Part shown: piece after piece, positions 43,751 to 52,357 of the stretch
Layout: each line of letters starts with the position of its first letter
Position numbering within the stretch: the stretch's first letter is position 1
DNA from: Burkholderiales bacterium
Lineage (GTDB): Bacteria > Pseudomonadota > Gammaproteobacteria > Burkholderiales > Burkholderiaceae_C
Direction: 5' to 3'
DNA length: 64,000 nucleotides
NCBI GenBank assembly: GCA_016219375.1
Contig: JACRNC010000024.1
Coordinates: 1-64,000, forward strand
Program-made: the position numbers and the translations under genes
Notes under the pieces: model-generated
Told to the model about the DNA's origin: nothing
Database searches by the model: none
The model's input: the letters and a program-made list of their open reading frames with translations, nothing else

Positions 43751-44443
43751 TCAGCGCTTGCGCATCGGCAAGTTCGGCAAGGCGGCGGCCGGCATGGCCG
43801 CGGCCTGGCCCTGCGTATCTGCGGCCGTGTTGCCCGCCGGCTCGCCCGGCATGTCGCCCGATACATCGGCTGGGCTGCCCGGCGCCGCTGCCGGCTTGGC
43901 CGCGTCTTCGCCGGAGAACACCCAGGCGTCATAGGTGGGCGCACCCTCCACCTTGCGCAGCATGGCGGCCGTGGAGGTGCTGTGCACGCCGTGGATGCGC
44001 TCGTCGACGATCACCAGCCCCCACTGCGGCAGGCGGGTGATGGGGTCGCCATACAGCCGGCGCAGGTGCCGGCGCATCAGGCCGCAGCGGCGGTCCTCCA
44101 GCAGCTCCGCCAGCTCGCGCGGGTACTCCACCAGGTTGGCGCAGCCGTTGACGTTGAGCGGCGCGGCATAGGCGGCGATGGCCTGCGCGATCTGCCGGCC
44201 GCGGAAGGCCAGCTCCGCCTCGCGCTCGCGCTGAGCCTGCAGCGCCCAGCTGCGCCCGGCGGCAGCGAGCACGGCGCCGCTCATGGCGATCCACAGCAGC
44301 AGCATCAGGTAGGAAAAGCCGCGGCAGCAGGCACGGCGCGCGGCGCCAGAACCGGTGCGGTGCGCAGCCGCACCGGCCGGGCCGTGCCCCCGCCCACGCC
44401 GCCGTCGCACGGCTGCCTCAATAGCTCTGGTACGGCCGTCCAT
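43751..44443 (-). CDS. Minor pseudopilin-like protein (no Glu5)
   Basis: A 230-residue protein at the end of the secretion operon. A long Arg-rich leader of about 42 residues precedes CRG/FSYLMLLLWIAMSGAVLAA, a prepilin-peptidase-type site. Position +5 is Met rather than Glu, as in tip pseudopilins of the GspK class. The globular part (LNVNGCANLVEYPRELAELL) is followed by a disordered Pro/Ala tail. It overlaps the previous pilin gene by 26 bp. The ATG at 44443 is the only Met start; GTG 44410 would shorten the leader. Confidence 0.65.
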   Translation of the reverse strand: MDGRTRAIEAAVRRRRGRGHGPAGAAAHRTGSGAARRACCRGFSYLMLLLWIAMSGAVLAAAGRSWALQAQREREAELAFRGRQIAQAIAAYAAPLNVNGCANLVEYPRELAELLEDRRCGLMRRHLRRLYGDPITRLPQWGLVIVDERIHGVHSTSTAAMLRKVEGAPTYDAWVFSGEDAAKPAAAPGSPADVSGDMPGEPAGNTAADTQGQAAAMPAAALPNLPMRKR

Positions 44444-44837
44444 CGCTGCCCTGCCCGCTGGCGCCGCTGCGCACGTCGGCCACGCCCGCGCTGTCCAGCG
44501 CCTGCTCGGGTGGCGGCAGCAGCACCCAGGTGTCGTTGCGGCCGGTCAAGGGATCGTCGGGCACGCTGCGCAGGTAGCGGCGCTGGGCCAGCTCCTCCAG
44601 CGAGCCGGGGTAGCGGCCCTGGTCGGCCATGAACTTGTCGATGGCGTCGCGCATCACGTTCAGCGAGGTGCGCAGCGTCGCCTCACGGGCGCGCTCCACG
44701 CTCCTGAAGTAGCGGGGCGCGACGATGCTGGCCAGCAGGGCGACGATGGCCAGCACGACGATCAGCTCGATCAGCGTGAAGCCGCGGTGCATGCGATGCA
44801 CCGGTGCAGGGGCGCGCGGCGGCCTCGTCGTGCTCAT
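44418..44837 (-). CDS. Pseudopilin (GspG/PulG-like)
   Basis: A 139-residue type IV pilin-like protein. Leader ends HRG, then FTLIELIVVLAIVALLASI with Glu5, a classic class III signal. The body has DAIDKFMADQGRYPGSLEELAQRRYLRSVPDDPLTG, the GspG-type pattern. Start ATG 44837 is chosen because it lies 8 bp after the preceding pilin gene. The long frame beyond is a shadow. Confidence 0.85.
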   Translation of the reverse strand: MSTTRPPRAPAPVHRMHRGFTLIELIVVLAIVALLASIVAPRYFRSVERAREATLRTSLNVMRDAIDKFMADQGRYPGSLEELAQRRYLRSVPDDPLTGRNDTWVLLPPPEQALDSAGVADVRSGASGQGSDGRPYQSY

Positions 44838-44845
44838 CCCTTGCC

Positions 44846-45415
44846 TCACCAGTCGCGGTAGGCCGAGCCGTCCAGCGCCGTGCCGGGGCTGCCGCTCATG
44901 ACGTCGTACACGTCCTTTCCCGGCGCGGGCGCATCCGGCGGGCTGGCGTAGCTGCGCAGCTGCCAGGTCTGCGCGGCGGGCAGCAGCGGGTCGGCAAAAG
45001 GATCGCGGGGCAGGCGGCGCAGGAAGTAGATGCGTGCGCCCTTGGGGTCCTTGATGTCGGGCACGCCCTCGACCAGCGCGGCCAGCGTGGGCGGGTAGCC
45101 GCTGTCGTCGATGCGCTTTTCGATGCGGCCTTCGTCCCAGGTGCGCTTGTAGGCGTCGATGGCGCTGCGGATGCTGCGCAGGCCCTCGCGCAGCTCGCTT
45201 TCCTGCGCGCGGCGGCGCTGCAGCTCGGCCAGCGGCATGGCCGCGCTGGCCAGGATGCCGACCAGCAGCACGACGACCAGCATCTCGATCAACGTGAAGC
45301 CGCGGCGCTGCCCAGGCCGGCGCCAGCGTTGTGCGGCACCGGTGCGGCGAGCGGTGCCGCCAACGCGGGCGGCCACCCGGGCGACAACGGGGCCGGTGAT
45401 GTGCGGCGCCGGCAT
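44846..45415 (-). CDS. Pseudopilin with long basic leader
   Basis: A 189-residue pilin-like protein. A 38-residue Arg-rich leader ends RRG before FTLIEMLVVVLLVGILASAA, with Glu5. The body (ELREGLRSIRSAIDAYKRTW, DPFADPLLPAAQTWQLRSY) is of GspG-like type. It begins 5 bp after the secretin gene. The leader is unusually long; no later in-frame ATG exists before the cleavage site. Confidence 0.83.
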   Translation of the reverse strand: MPAPHITGPVVARVAARVGGTARRTGAAQRWRRPGQRRGFTLIEMLVVVLLVGILASAAMPLAELQRRRAQESELREGLRSIRSAIDAYKRTWDEGRIEKRIDDSGYPPTLAALVEGVPDIKDPKGARIYFLRRLPRDPFADPLLPAAQTWQLRSYASPPDAPAPGKDVYDVMSGSPGTALDGSAYRDW

Positions 45416-45420
45416 GGCCG

Positions 45421-47673
45421 TCAGTCCCCGCTGCTGCTGCCGGGCTCGTCGGCGGGCGCCACCGGCATGGCATCGGCGGCATCGGCGCGGCTGACGGGCC
45501 GCACGTTGACAGCCCAGCTGGCCGCCTGGCCGCCGAGCTGGAAGGTGGCACTGCCGCTGCCCGCGTCGGCCTTGGCCGTGAAGGCCAGGCTGCGCACGCC
45601 GCCGGCAGGCAGCTGCAGCGGCACGCGGCCGGGCGAGGCGCCGGGCTCCTGCGTGTCGAAGAGCGAGCCGTCGAAGAGCAGGTCGCTGTCCAGCGGCTGG
45701 CTGCCGCGGTTGCGCACGCTGATGCGAAAGCCGCTGCCGGCCGTCACCTCCTGCGGGCCGCCAAGCTCGGGGTCGGTGGGCTCCCCGGATGCAGCCTGCG
45801 GCGATTCGCCCGCGCGGCCGGCGCCCGCCTCAGCCCCGCCTTGCAGAGCCGGCTGCGCCCGGCCGCTACGCAGCCCTGCCGCGCCCTGCCCGGCCTGCAC
45901 GCCGCCGCTGCGCAGGCGCACGCTGGCCGCACCCGGCTGCTGGTCGGTGCCTGCGGCCACGGGTGCGGCGGCCAGGGCCGGCAGGGCCACGTTGCGGACG
46001 ATGCGCGGGGTGATGAGCAGCACGATCTCCTGCTTGTCGCGCGTGTCGTTGCGCACGCCGAAGAGCGTGCCCAGCACCGGCAGCTCGGAGAGCCCCGGGA
46101 TGCCGGCCGAGCCGCGGCGGTCGTTGTCGTTGATCAGGCCGGCCAGGATCTGCGTCTCGCCGTCCTTCAGCCGCAGCGAGGTACTGGTCTGGCGCGTGCC
46201 CACGCGGTAGGCGGTGGAGCCGTCCGGGCCGGTGACGGCGTTGATGACCGAGCTGACCTCCAGCGCCACCTTGATGACGATGTCGCTGTCGAGCTGCACC
46301 TGCGGCTCCACCTCCAGCTTCAGGCCCACGTCCAGGTAGCTGACCGAGGAGGACACGCCCACGTTGGCCGTGGCGGTGGTGGTGAACACCGGCAGCTTCT
46401 CGCCGATCTGCACCTTGGCCTTCTCGCGGTTGCGCGCGCGGATCTTGGGCCGCGCCAGCAGGTTGGCGCTGTCCAGGCTGCCGTTGATGCGGGCCACGGC
46501 CAGCGGGTTGGCCACGTAGGCGCGCAGGTCGCCGCCGTTGAGCTCGGTGATGGGGCTGGTGGAGCCGGGCAGGCCGTAGTTGATCGTGCTGGGCCAGCTC
46601 AGCCCCAGCTGCAGCAGCCGGTTGCTGGAGACCTCCATCACCTCCACGTCGAGCATCACCTCCGGCTCGGCCAGGTCGATGGACTCGATCAGCCGGTCGA
46701 CCAGGCGCATGACCTCGGGCGTGTCGCGCACGACGAGCAGGTTGAGCCGCTCGTCGACAAAGATGTCGCGGCTCTTGGCCATGGTGCGCACCAGCGTCTG
46801 CGCCTGCTTCACGTCGGCATTGACCAGGTAGAAGCTGCGCGTGACCAGCTCCTGGTGCTCGCGCTGCTTGGCTTGCGTGTTGGGGTAGATGAGCACCGAG
46901 TTGTCGTTGAGCAGCTTGCGGTCGAGCTGCTGCGTGGCCAGGATCAGCCGCATGGCCTCGTCCACCGTGGTCTGGCGCAGGTAGAGCGTGATCCTGGTGT
47001 CGCCGCGCACGTCCTTGTCGAAGACGAAGTTCACGCCCGCCGCGCGCGACAGCGCCTCGAACACCGTGCGCAGCGGCGCCTCGCGGAACTCCAGCGTCAC
47101 CGGCTTGTCGGCCGCGGCCAGCGGCAGGGCATCGCGCGTGGCGTCGGCACGCTGCTCGGTGATGCGGTTGAGCAGGCCGCGTGCGGCGGCGTCGCCCGGC
47201 TCCAGGTCGATCACCGCGCGGGCGGCGGCCTCGGCGCGGTCGAGCTCGCCGCGCTCGAAGGCCTCGCGCGCCTGCTGGGCCAGGCGCTGCTGGCGCTGCT
47301 GGCGGTCCAGCGCGTCGCGCATGGCGGCGGTGCGCGGATGCGCGGGCGCAACGGCCTCGATGCGGGCGAGCACCGCACGGGCGCGCTCGGGCTGGCCGGC
47401 CAGGCGGGCCTCGTCGGCCTCGGCGAGCAGGCGGGTGACGGTGGCCTCGCGCTGGCGCAGGTAAGCCGTGCGCAGCGCGATGTCGGCCGAGGATTCAGCG
47501 CCCTGCTGGCGCAGCAGGGCCAAGGCCGCCTCATGCTGGCCGGCGGCGGCCAGCTGCTCGGCCTGGCGCTGCGGTGTGGCGCAGGCGGCGAGCAGCAGCG
47601 CGGCGGCCAGCAGGGTGCAGGTCAGGCGTGCGGCGCGGGTGTGCGGCGCGCCGGCGGGTCGGGTCAGGGTCAT
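45421..47673 (-). CDS. gspD: Secretin, TPR-containing lipoprotein (GspD/PilQ-like)
   Basis: A 750-residue outer-membrane secretin. Signal peptide with lipobox LLLAACAT (Cys about 29), then a TPR-like helical region (about 35-165), an STN domain (VTLEFREAPLRTVFEALSRA, about 195), secretin N domains, and the secretin core (VPVFTTTATANVGVSSSV-like gate region, TSTSLRLKDGETQILAGLI, DKQEIVLLITPRIVR, about 555). After a disordered linker, a C-terminal cohesin-like or beta domain (GSGFRISVRNRGSQPLDSDL) ends the protein. The self-lipidation means no separate pilotin is needed. Overlaps the preceding gene by 3 bp (ATGA). Confidence 0.9.
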   Translation of the reverse strand: MTLTRPAGAPHTRAARLTCTLLAAALLLAACATPQRQAEQLAAAGQHEAALALLRQQGAESSADIALRTAYLRQREATVTRLLAEADEARLAGQPERARAVLARIEAVAPAHPRTAAMRDALDRQQRQQRLAQQAREAFERGELDRAEAAARAVIDLEPGDAAARGLLNRITEQRADATRDALPLAAADKPVTLEFREAPLRTVFEALSRAAGVNFVFDKDVRGDTRITLYLRQTTVDEAMRLILATQQLDRKLLNDNSVLIYPNTQAKQREHQELVTRSFYLVNADVKQAQTLVRTMAKSRDIFVDERLNLLVVRDTPEVMRLVDRLIESIDLAEPEVMLDVEVMEVSSNRLLQLGLSWPSTINYGLPGSTSPITELNGGDLRAYVANPLAVARINGSLDSANLLARPKIRARNREKAKVQIGEKLPVFTTTATANVGVSSSVSYLDVGLKLEVEPQVQLDSDIVIKVALEVSSVINAVTGPDGSTAYRVGTRQTSTSLRLKDGETQILAGLINDNDRRGSAGIPGLSELPVLGTLFGVRNDTRDKQEIVLLITPRIVRNVALPALAAAPVAAGTDQQPGAASVRLRSGGVQAGQGAAGLRSGRAQPALQGGAEAGAGRAGESPQAASGEPTDPELGGPQEVTAGSGFRISVRNRGSQPLDSDLLFDGSLFDTQEPGASPGRVPLQLPAGGVRSLAFTAKADAGSGSATFQLGGQAASWAVNVRPVSRADAADAMPVAPADEPGSSSGD

Positions 47674-48482
47674 GGTGTCTTCATCGCGACCGTCTGCGGC
47701 AACTGCAGCGGCAGGTAGGTGAGCTCCAGTCCGCGCGGGCCGACGCGGTCGATGCGCCACTGGCCGTCGATGACCTCGCCGGCAGCCAGCACCCAGGTGG
47801 CCTGCGGGCCGGCGATGACGGCCTTGATCGTCGTGGCCGCGGAGGGTCGGGGCGCCGCGCCTGCGGGTGCGGGTGCGGGTGGGCGCTCGCGCGCAGCCGG
47901 CGCATCGGCACCGGCCAGGGCTGCACCGGGCTCCTCCCAGCGGCCGACGAGCTGATACGGAAACGGCGGCGCCACCGGTGGCGGGGGCGGCTCGTCGGCG
48001 CGCGCGGCGGCTGGCGGCGGTGGAGGCGGGGGTGGCGGCCCCCAGGCCGCGCGCGCGGCGTCGCCCAGGCTGGGCCAGTCGGCGCGGGCGGACCAGCGCG
48101 CGGTGTCGCGCCGCACGCCGGCCTGCAGCTCGGCCACGGCCGCGGCGCTGGGGCGCTCGCCGCGGGCGTTGCCTTTCAAGCCGCTTGATGAACCGATTGA
48201 TGGGCCGATTGATGTTCGCTTGACCGGGCCGTTCGCCCAGCCATCCGTCGCTCCAGCCTGGCGGCTGGCCGCACCGGATGGGGCGGGGCGCGCAGACAGC
48301 GGATCGGCCGGCCGCGTGGCGGCGGTGGGCCGCGCCGCCGGGCCGTCATCGCCCTCGTCGCCGGGCAGGCTCAGCGACCACAGCGTCAGCCCGGCCACGG
48401 CCAGCAGCGCGACGAGCAGGCCCGGCCGCAGCCGGCGCGCAGGCGCCGCCGCGGTGGGCGACGGGGTGTCGTGCGGGCTCAT
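47670..48482 (-). CDS. PilP/GspC-like periplasmic linker protein
   Basis: A 270-residue protein with one N-terminal transmembrane helix (LRPGLLVALLAVAGLTLWSL), a long Pro/Ala-rich linker with a run of nine prolines (about 150), and a C-terminal beta-rich domain (PYQLVGRWEEPGAAL, TWVLAAGEVIDGQWRIDRVG, GLELTYLPLQLPQTVAM) similar to PilP/GspC homology regions. It probably connects the inner-membrane platform to the secretin encoded just downstream. ATGA overlaps at both ends. Confidence 0.65.
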   Translation of the reverse strand: MSPHDTPSPTAAAPARRLRPGLLVALLAVAGLTLWSLSLPGDEGDDGPAARPTAATRPADPLSARPAPSGAASRQAGATDGWANGPVKRTSIGPSIGSSSGLKGNARGERPSAAAVAELQAGVRRDTARWSARADWPSLGDAARAAWGPPPPPPPPPAAARADEPPPPPVAPPFPYQLVGRWEEPGAALAGADAPAARERPPAPAPAGAAPRPSAATTIKAVIAGPQATWVLAAGEVIDGQWRIDRVGPRGLELTYLPLQLPQTVAMKTP

Positions 48483-49111
48483 CGCTCTTGGCGGCCTTCG
48501 ATGCGCGCCGGCGCGGCGTCCTGCCGCACCCACAGCGACCAGCTCACACGGGCCTCGACGATGCCGGCCTGCGCATCGGCGCGCTTGAGCGACAGGCCAT
48601 CCAGGCTCAGCGCGGGCTGCTGCGCCAACACGTCGGCCAGCCAGCCGCGCACGGCCGCGTAGTCCCCCCGCACCGGCAGCGCGACCTCATGGCGCAGCAC
48701 GCCGGCCAAGGCCGCGGGCTGCACGCGGTAGGCGGCCGATTGCACCTGCAGCCCGGCCGCGCGGGCGCGCTCCAGCACGTCGGCCAGGGCCGGCGCGCGC
48801 TCGGCCCGCCCCGCCAGGCGGGACTGCACCGCGGCCAGCGTCTGCTGCGGCGTAGCTGGGCGTTGCGGCGCGGTGCGCGCCGCGGCCCACAGCGCGCGGC
48901 GGGCCTGGTGGGTTTGTGCCTGCAGCGCGGCGGTCTCGGCCTCGCGCGCGGGCAGCTCCACCCAGGCCAGCCAGGCCGCCCAGGCCAGCAGGGCCAGGCC
49001 CATGCCGCCGGGCAGGCCCAGGCGCGCGGGCAGCGTGGACAGCAGCGCGCGAGCGTCGATGGCCGGCACCCCGCCGGCCCGCAGCCGGCGCCAGGCGGCT
49101 GTGGCGCTCAC
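48479..49111 (-). CDS. PilO/GspM-like inner-membrane protein
   Basis: A 210-residue protein starting at GTG 49111 in a GTGA overlap with the upstream gene. One N-terminal transmembrane helix (GGMGLALLAWAAWLAWVEL) is followed by a coiled-coil region (AREAETAALQAQTHQARRAL) and a ferredoxin-like periplasmic domain (ALADVLERARAAGLQVQSAA, PVRGDYAAVRGWLADVLAQ) as in PilO/GspM. It would be part of the assembly platform. No close family match is claimed. Confidence 0.65.
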   Translation of the reverse strand: MSATAAWRRLRAGGVPAIDARALLSTLPARLGLPGGMGLALLAWAAWLAWVELPAREAETAALQAQTHQARRALWAAARTAPQRPATPQQTLAAVQSRLAGRAERAPALADVLERARAAGLQVQSAAYRVQPAALAGVLRHEVALPVRGDYAAVRGWLADVLAQQPALSLDGLSLKRADAQAGIVEARVSWSLWVRQDAAPARIEGRQER

Positions 49112-49845
49112 CGTGGAGCCTCCATCGCATCCGCGTGATCCGTGCCCGGGCGCAGCCGGGCCAGAAGGCGCACGCGCAGCGGCAGGCCGCCTGGGGCCTG
49201 CGCCAGCGTCTCGCGGCTGAGCAGCAGCACGTCGTCGAAGGCGGGCGAGGCATCCAGGGCCTCGACGAGCCGCCAGGCGGTGGCGTCGTCGGCCACGGCG
49301 GCTTCCAGCGTGATCTGGGCGGCGCCGCTTTCGGGCACCTCGTGCGCCAGCGTGAGCAGGGCCACGGCAGGCGCAGGGCCCGAAGGGGCCAGGCCGTCTG
49401 CGGCAACCTGCGCCACGCCGGCCTCCACGCCGCCCAGCACCGCGCCCCAGGGATGGGCCAGGCGCTGGATCAACGCGCGCGCCTGTTGCAGCGCCGCTGC
49501 GGTGTCGCGGTCGGCCTCTGCTGCCGACGTGCGGCTGCCGGCGCCCGTACCGTGCTGGGCGCCTGCCTCCACTCCTGCACGCGCCCGCGGCATCGGCGCG
49601 GAGCGGCCCGACTCCGCTGGGGCCGCTCCGGCGGCTTCGGCGGCCGCCGCATCGCGGGCCAGCCGGCGCTGCAGCCGCTGCACCTGCTGCTCCTGGGCCT
49701 CGGCCTGGGCCTGATCGGCCAGCAGCCGGGCGTGCTCGCGCTCGGTCGCCATCACGGCCAGCGCGCCGGCCACCAGCAGGCCCCAGGAGCCGCGCCACAG
49801 CCGGGTGCGCGGGCCCAGCAGGTCCAGGTCGTCGGCCCAGCTCAT
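49108..49845 (-). CDS. PilN-like inner-membrane protein
   Basis: A 245-residue protein with a single N-terminal transmembrane helix (WGLLVAGALAVMATERE), an alpha-helical stretch (QAEAQEQQVQRLQRRLARDA), a disordered segment, and a C-terminal domain (VPESGAAQITLEAAVADDAT, AWRLVEALDASPAFDDVLLL) of the PilN/FimB type. Placed between PilM-like and PilO-like genes with 4-bp overlaps on both sides (ATGA, GTGA). Confidence 0.62.
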   Translation of the reverse strand: MSWADDLDLLGPRTRLWRGSWGLLVAGALAVMATEREHARLLADQAQAEAQEQQVQRLQRRLARDAAAAEAAGAAPAESGRSAPMPRARAGVEAGAQHGTGAGSRTSAAEADRDTAAALQQARALIQRLAHPWGAVLGGVEAGVAQVAADGLAPSGPAPAVALLTLAHEVPESGAAQITLEAAVADDATAWRLVEALDASPAFDDVLLLSRETLAQAPGGLPLRVRLLARLRPGTDHADAMEAPR

Positions 49846-50723
49846 CGCGCCGGCTCCGGCACGGCGGCCAGCCAGGCGCCGCGGGGCGGCGAGCCACCGG
49901 GCCCGGTGCCGGGCTCTGCCAGGTCGATCCCGCCGATGGCCGATGCCGGCACGTCGCGCGGCAGGCGCTGCTGCCATTCGCCGTCCTGCGGCTCGCTCCA
50001 GGCGCGCTGCAGCACGCGGCCGCGCGCCTGCAGCACCGTGATCCAGCCGGGCTCGCGGGCCAGCCAGACGCGCGTGTGGCCGTCATCCTGAGGCGCCTGC
50101 AGCAGCCAGGCCTGCGCTGCCGGCGCCCACCAGGGGCCCAGCGACAGCAGTCGCACCCCGTGCTCCTGTGCGGCGGCCTGCAGGCCCGCCACCAGCGCGC
50201 GCGGGGCGGCACAGGCCAGCGGCACGTCGGGCTGGCCGGAGGCCGCCACCGCCCAGCCGGCGGTCTGGCCGCAGTCGCCCGCCGCGCCCCAGCCGCCGAA
50301 GTAATGCGCCAGCTGGCGGCCGGCGTAGTCGCGCAGCTCGGCCCGGGCCAGCGCCGCGGGCGCCACGCAGATCTGCACCAGCGCGGCGCCCAGGCCCAGG
50401 TGCAGGCGCGAGCCGGCCTGCTGCGCGCACCAGCCGGCGAAGGCGGCGCAGGCCGCATCGGCATCGGTCTGCGCCGCGCCCAGGACCAGCCGGTGCGGCC
50501 GCCAAGACGTGCGCAGGCTGCGCCGCCAGCGGTCGAGCCAGGGCAGGCTGCCAAGGATGTCGCGGCTGCCGGCCAGGGCGTCCTGCGCTGAGGGCCCCAT
50601 GCCCGCCGCGGCGCGCGGCAGGGCGGCAGCGTCGGCCGGTCCCCGGTTGTCGCCGCCAGTCACGTCGGCACTCGTGCCGACGCTTGTCCCGACATTGGCG
50701 CCCGGGCCGTGCAGCTCGCGCAT
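49842..50723 (-). CDS. PilM/GspL-like cytoplasmic platform protein
   Basis: A 293-residue protein without transmembrane segments, in the PilM/GspL position. Segments such as HRLVLGAAQTDADAACAAFA and GLQAAAQEHGVRLLSLGPWW are compatible with the actin-like fold of PilM or the GspL cytoplasmic domain. Similarity is weak and the assignment leans on gene order. ATG 50723 leaves a 40-bp gap to gspE; the longer frame overlapping gspE looks like a shadow. Confidence 0.5.
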   Translation of the reverse strand: MRELHGPGANVGTSVGTSADVTGGDNRGPADAAALPRAAAGMGPSAQDALAGSRDILGSLPWLDRWRRSLRTSWRPHRLVLGAAQTDADAACAAFAGWCAQQAGSRLHLGLGAALVQICVAPAALARAELRDYAGRQLAHYFGGWGAAGDCGQTAGWAVAASGQPDVPLACAAPRALVAGLQAAAQEHGVRLLSLGPWWAPAAQAWLLQAPQDDGHTRVWLAREPGWITVLQARGRVLQRAWSEPQDGEWQQRLPRDVPASAIGGIDLAEPGTGPGGSPPRGAWLAAVPEPAR

Positions 50724-50763
50724 CGCGCCTGCTGCGCCTCCGCCCACCCCGGCTGCAGCCGCC

Positions 50764-52350
50764 TCAATCGACCAGCGTGACACGGTTGAGCTCCTCCAGG
50801 GTCGATTCGCCGCGCAGCACGCAGGCCACGGCGGCGTCGCGCAGCATGCGCGTGCCCGATGCGCGGGCATGGGCCTTGATGGCGGTGAGCGGCTGGCGCT
50901 GCACGATCAGGTCGCGCAGCACGTCGTCCATCACCAGGATCTCGGCAATGGCGCGCCGGCCGCGGTAGCCGCTGTGGCGGCAGGCCGGGCAGCCGACGGC
51001 CCGCATGAAGCGGCCCCGGCCCTCCCGATCCACGTCCAGCGGCAGGCCGGCGGCCTTCAGGTCCGACGGCCGCGGCTGCCAGGGCTGGGCGCACTGCATG
51101 CACAGCTTGCGCATCAGCCGCTGCGCCACCACGCCGTTGAGCGCGGCCACCACGTTGTAGAGGTCCAGCCCCATGTGCATGAAGCGGCCGATCACGTCCA
51201 GGCTGCTGTTGGCATGCACCGTGGTCAGCACCAGGTGGCCGGTGAGTGCGGCCTGCGCGGCGATCTGCGCCGTCTCGGCATCGCGGATCTCGCCCACCAT
51301 CACGCGGTCCGGGTCGTGGCGCAGGATGCTGCGCAGGCCGCGGGCAAACGTCAGGCCCTTCTTCTCGTTGACCGGGATCTGCACCACGCCGGGCAGCTGG
51401 TACTCCACCGGGTCCTCGATGGTGATGAGCTTGTCGCGGCCGTCCTGCGTCTGCGCGATCACGGCATACAGCGTGGTCGTCTTGCCGCTGCCGGTGGGGC
51501 CGGTCACCAGCAGCATGCCGTAGGGCTGGGCCGCCAGGCGCAGGATGTGGGCGATGTCGTCGGCATCGAAGCCCAGGCCCTGCAGCGTCAGCCCGGCGCG
51601 GTCCTCGGCCAGCTTGCCGCGATCCAGCAGCCGCACCACGGCGTCCTCGCCGAAGCTGGTGGGCATGATGGAGACGCGGAAGTCCACCTCCCGCTCGCCC
51701 GATCCGGTGTTGATGCGCCGCTTGAAGCGTCCGTCCTGCGGCAGCCGGCGCTCGCCAATGTCCAGCTCGGCCACCACCTTCAGGCGCGACACCAGCTGCT
51801 CGGCCATCTCGCGCGTGGGCACCTCGCCCACCTTCTCCATCACGCCGTCCAGCCGGTAGCGGATGGCCATGCCCTGCGCGGTGGACTCCAGGTGCAGGTC
51901 CGAGGCCTGGGCCTTGAGCGCATCGAACAGCGTGGCATCCAGCAGCTTGACCACCGGGCTGCTCTGCGCGGTGATGCTCTGGATGGACAGCTCCGCGCTC
52001 TGGGCCGCGTGGGCGGCGGTCGTGGCGCTGGCCGCCTCGCCGCCGTCCAGGCCGGCCATCGCGGCATAGGCCTGCTCGCCATCGGCCAGCCAGCGGGCCA
52101 GCTCGTCGGCGGCGACGGCCTGCCAGTGCAGCGGCTCGCCGCGGGGCAGGCGGCGCTGCACGGCGGCGCGCAGCAGGTCGTCGTCGGGCGTGGGCGTCAG
52201 GGCCAGCCAGCGCGGCGGGCTGGCCGATGTGTCGCGGGCCAGCACCACGCCCAGGCGCATGGCCTCGTGCACGGGCCAGGTGTCCCATGCGGCTTGCAGC
52301 GGCGCGGCCGCCGGGGCAGCGGTGTCGACGGCATCCAGGCGGGCGTTCAT
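50764..52350 (-). CDS. gspE: GspE-type secretion ATPase
   Basis: A 528-residue hexameric traffic ATPase. An N-terminal GspE_N-like domain (about 1-110) precedes the catalytic core: SDLHLESTAQGMAIRYRLDG, Walker A GPTGSGKTTT, the Asp box DKLITIEDPVEY, Walker B and His box RSILRHDPDRVMVGEIRD, TGHLVLTTVHANSS. The C-terminal tetracysteine zinc motif is CMQC...CPAC. It powers pseudopilus assembly. Located 7 bp after gspF. Confidence 0.94.
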   Translation of the reverse strand: MNARLDAVDTAAPAAAPLQAAWDTWPVHEAMRLGVVLARDTSASPPRWLALTPTPDDDLLRAAVQRRLPRGEPLHWQAVAADELARWLADGEQAYAAMAGLDGGEAASATTAAHAAQSAELSIQSITAQSSPVVKLLDATLFDALKAQASDLHLESTAQGMAIRYRLDGVMEKVGEVPTREMAEQLVSRLKVVAELDIGERRLPQDGRFKRRINTGSGEREVDFRVSIMPTSFGEDAVVRLLDRGKLAEDRAGLTLQGLGFDADDIAHILRLAAQPYGMLLVTGPTGSGKTTTLYAVIAQTQDGRDKLITIEDPVEYQLPGVVQIPVNEKKGLTFARGLRSILRHDPDRVMVGEIRDAETAQIAAQAALTGHLVLTTVHANSSLDVIGRFMHMGLDLYNVVAALNGVVAQRLMRKLCMQCAQPWQPRPSDLKAAGLPLDVDREGRGRFMRAVGCPACRHSGYRGRRAIAEILVMDDVLRDLIVQRQPLTAIKAHARASGTRMLRDAAVACVLRGESTLEELNRVTLVD

Positions 52351-52357
52351 CGGGGCC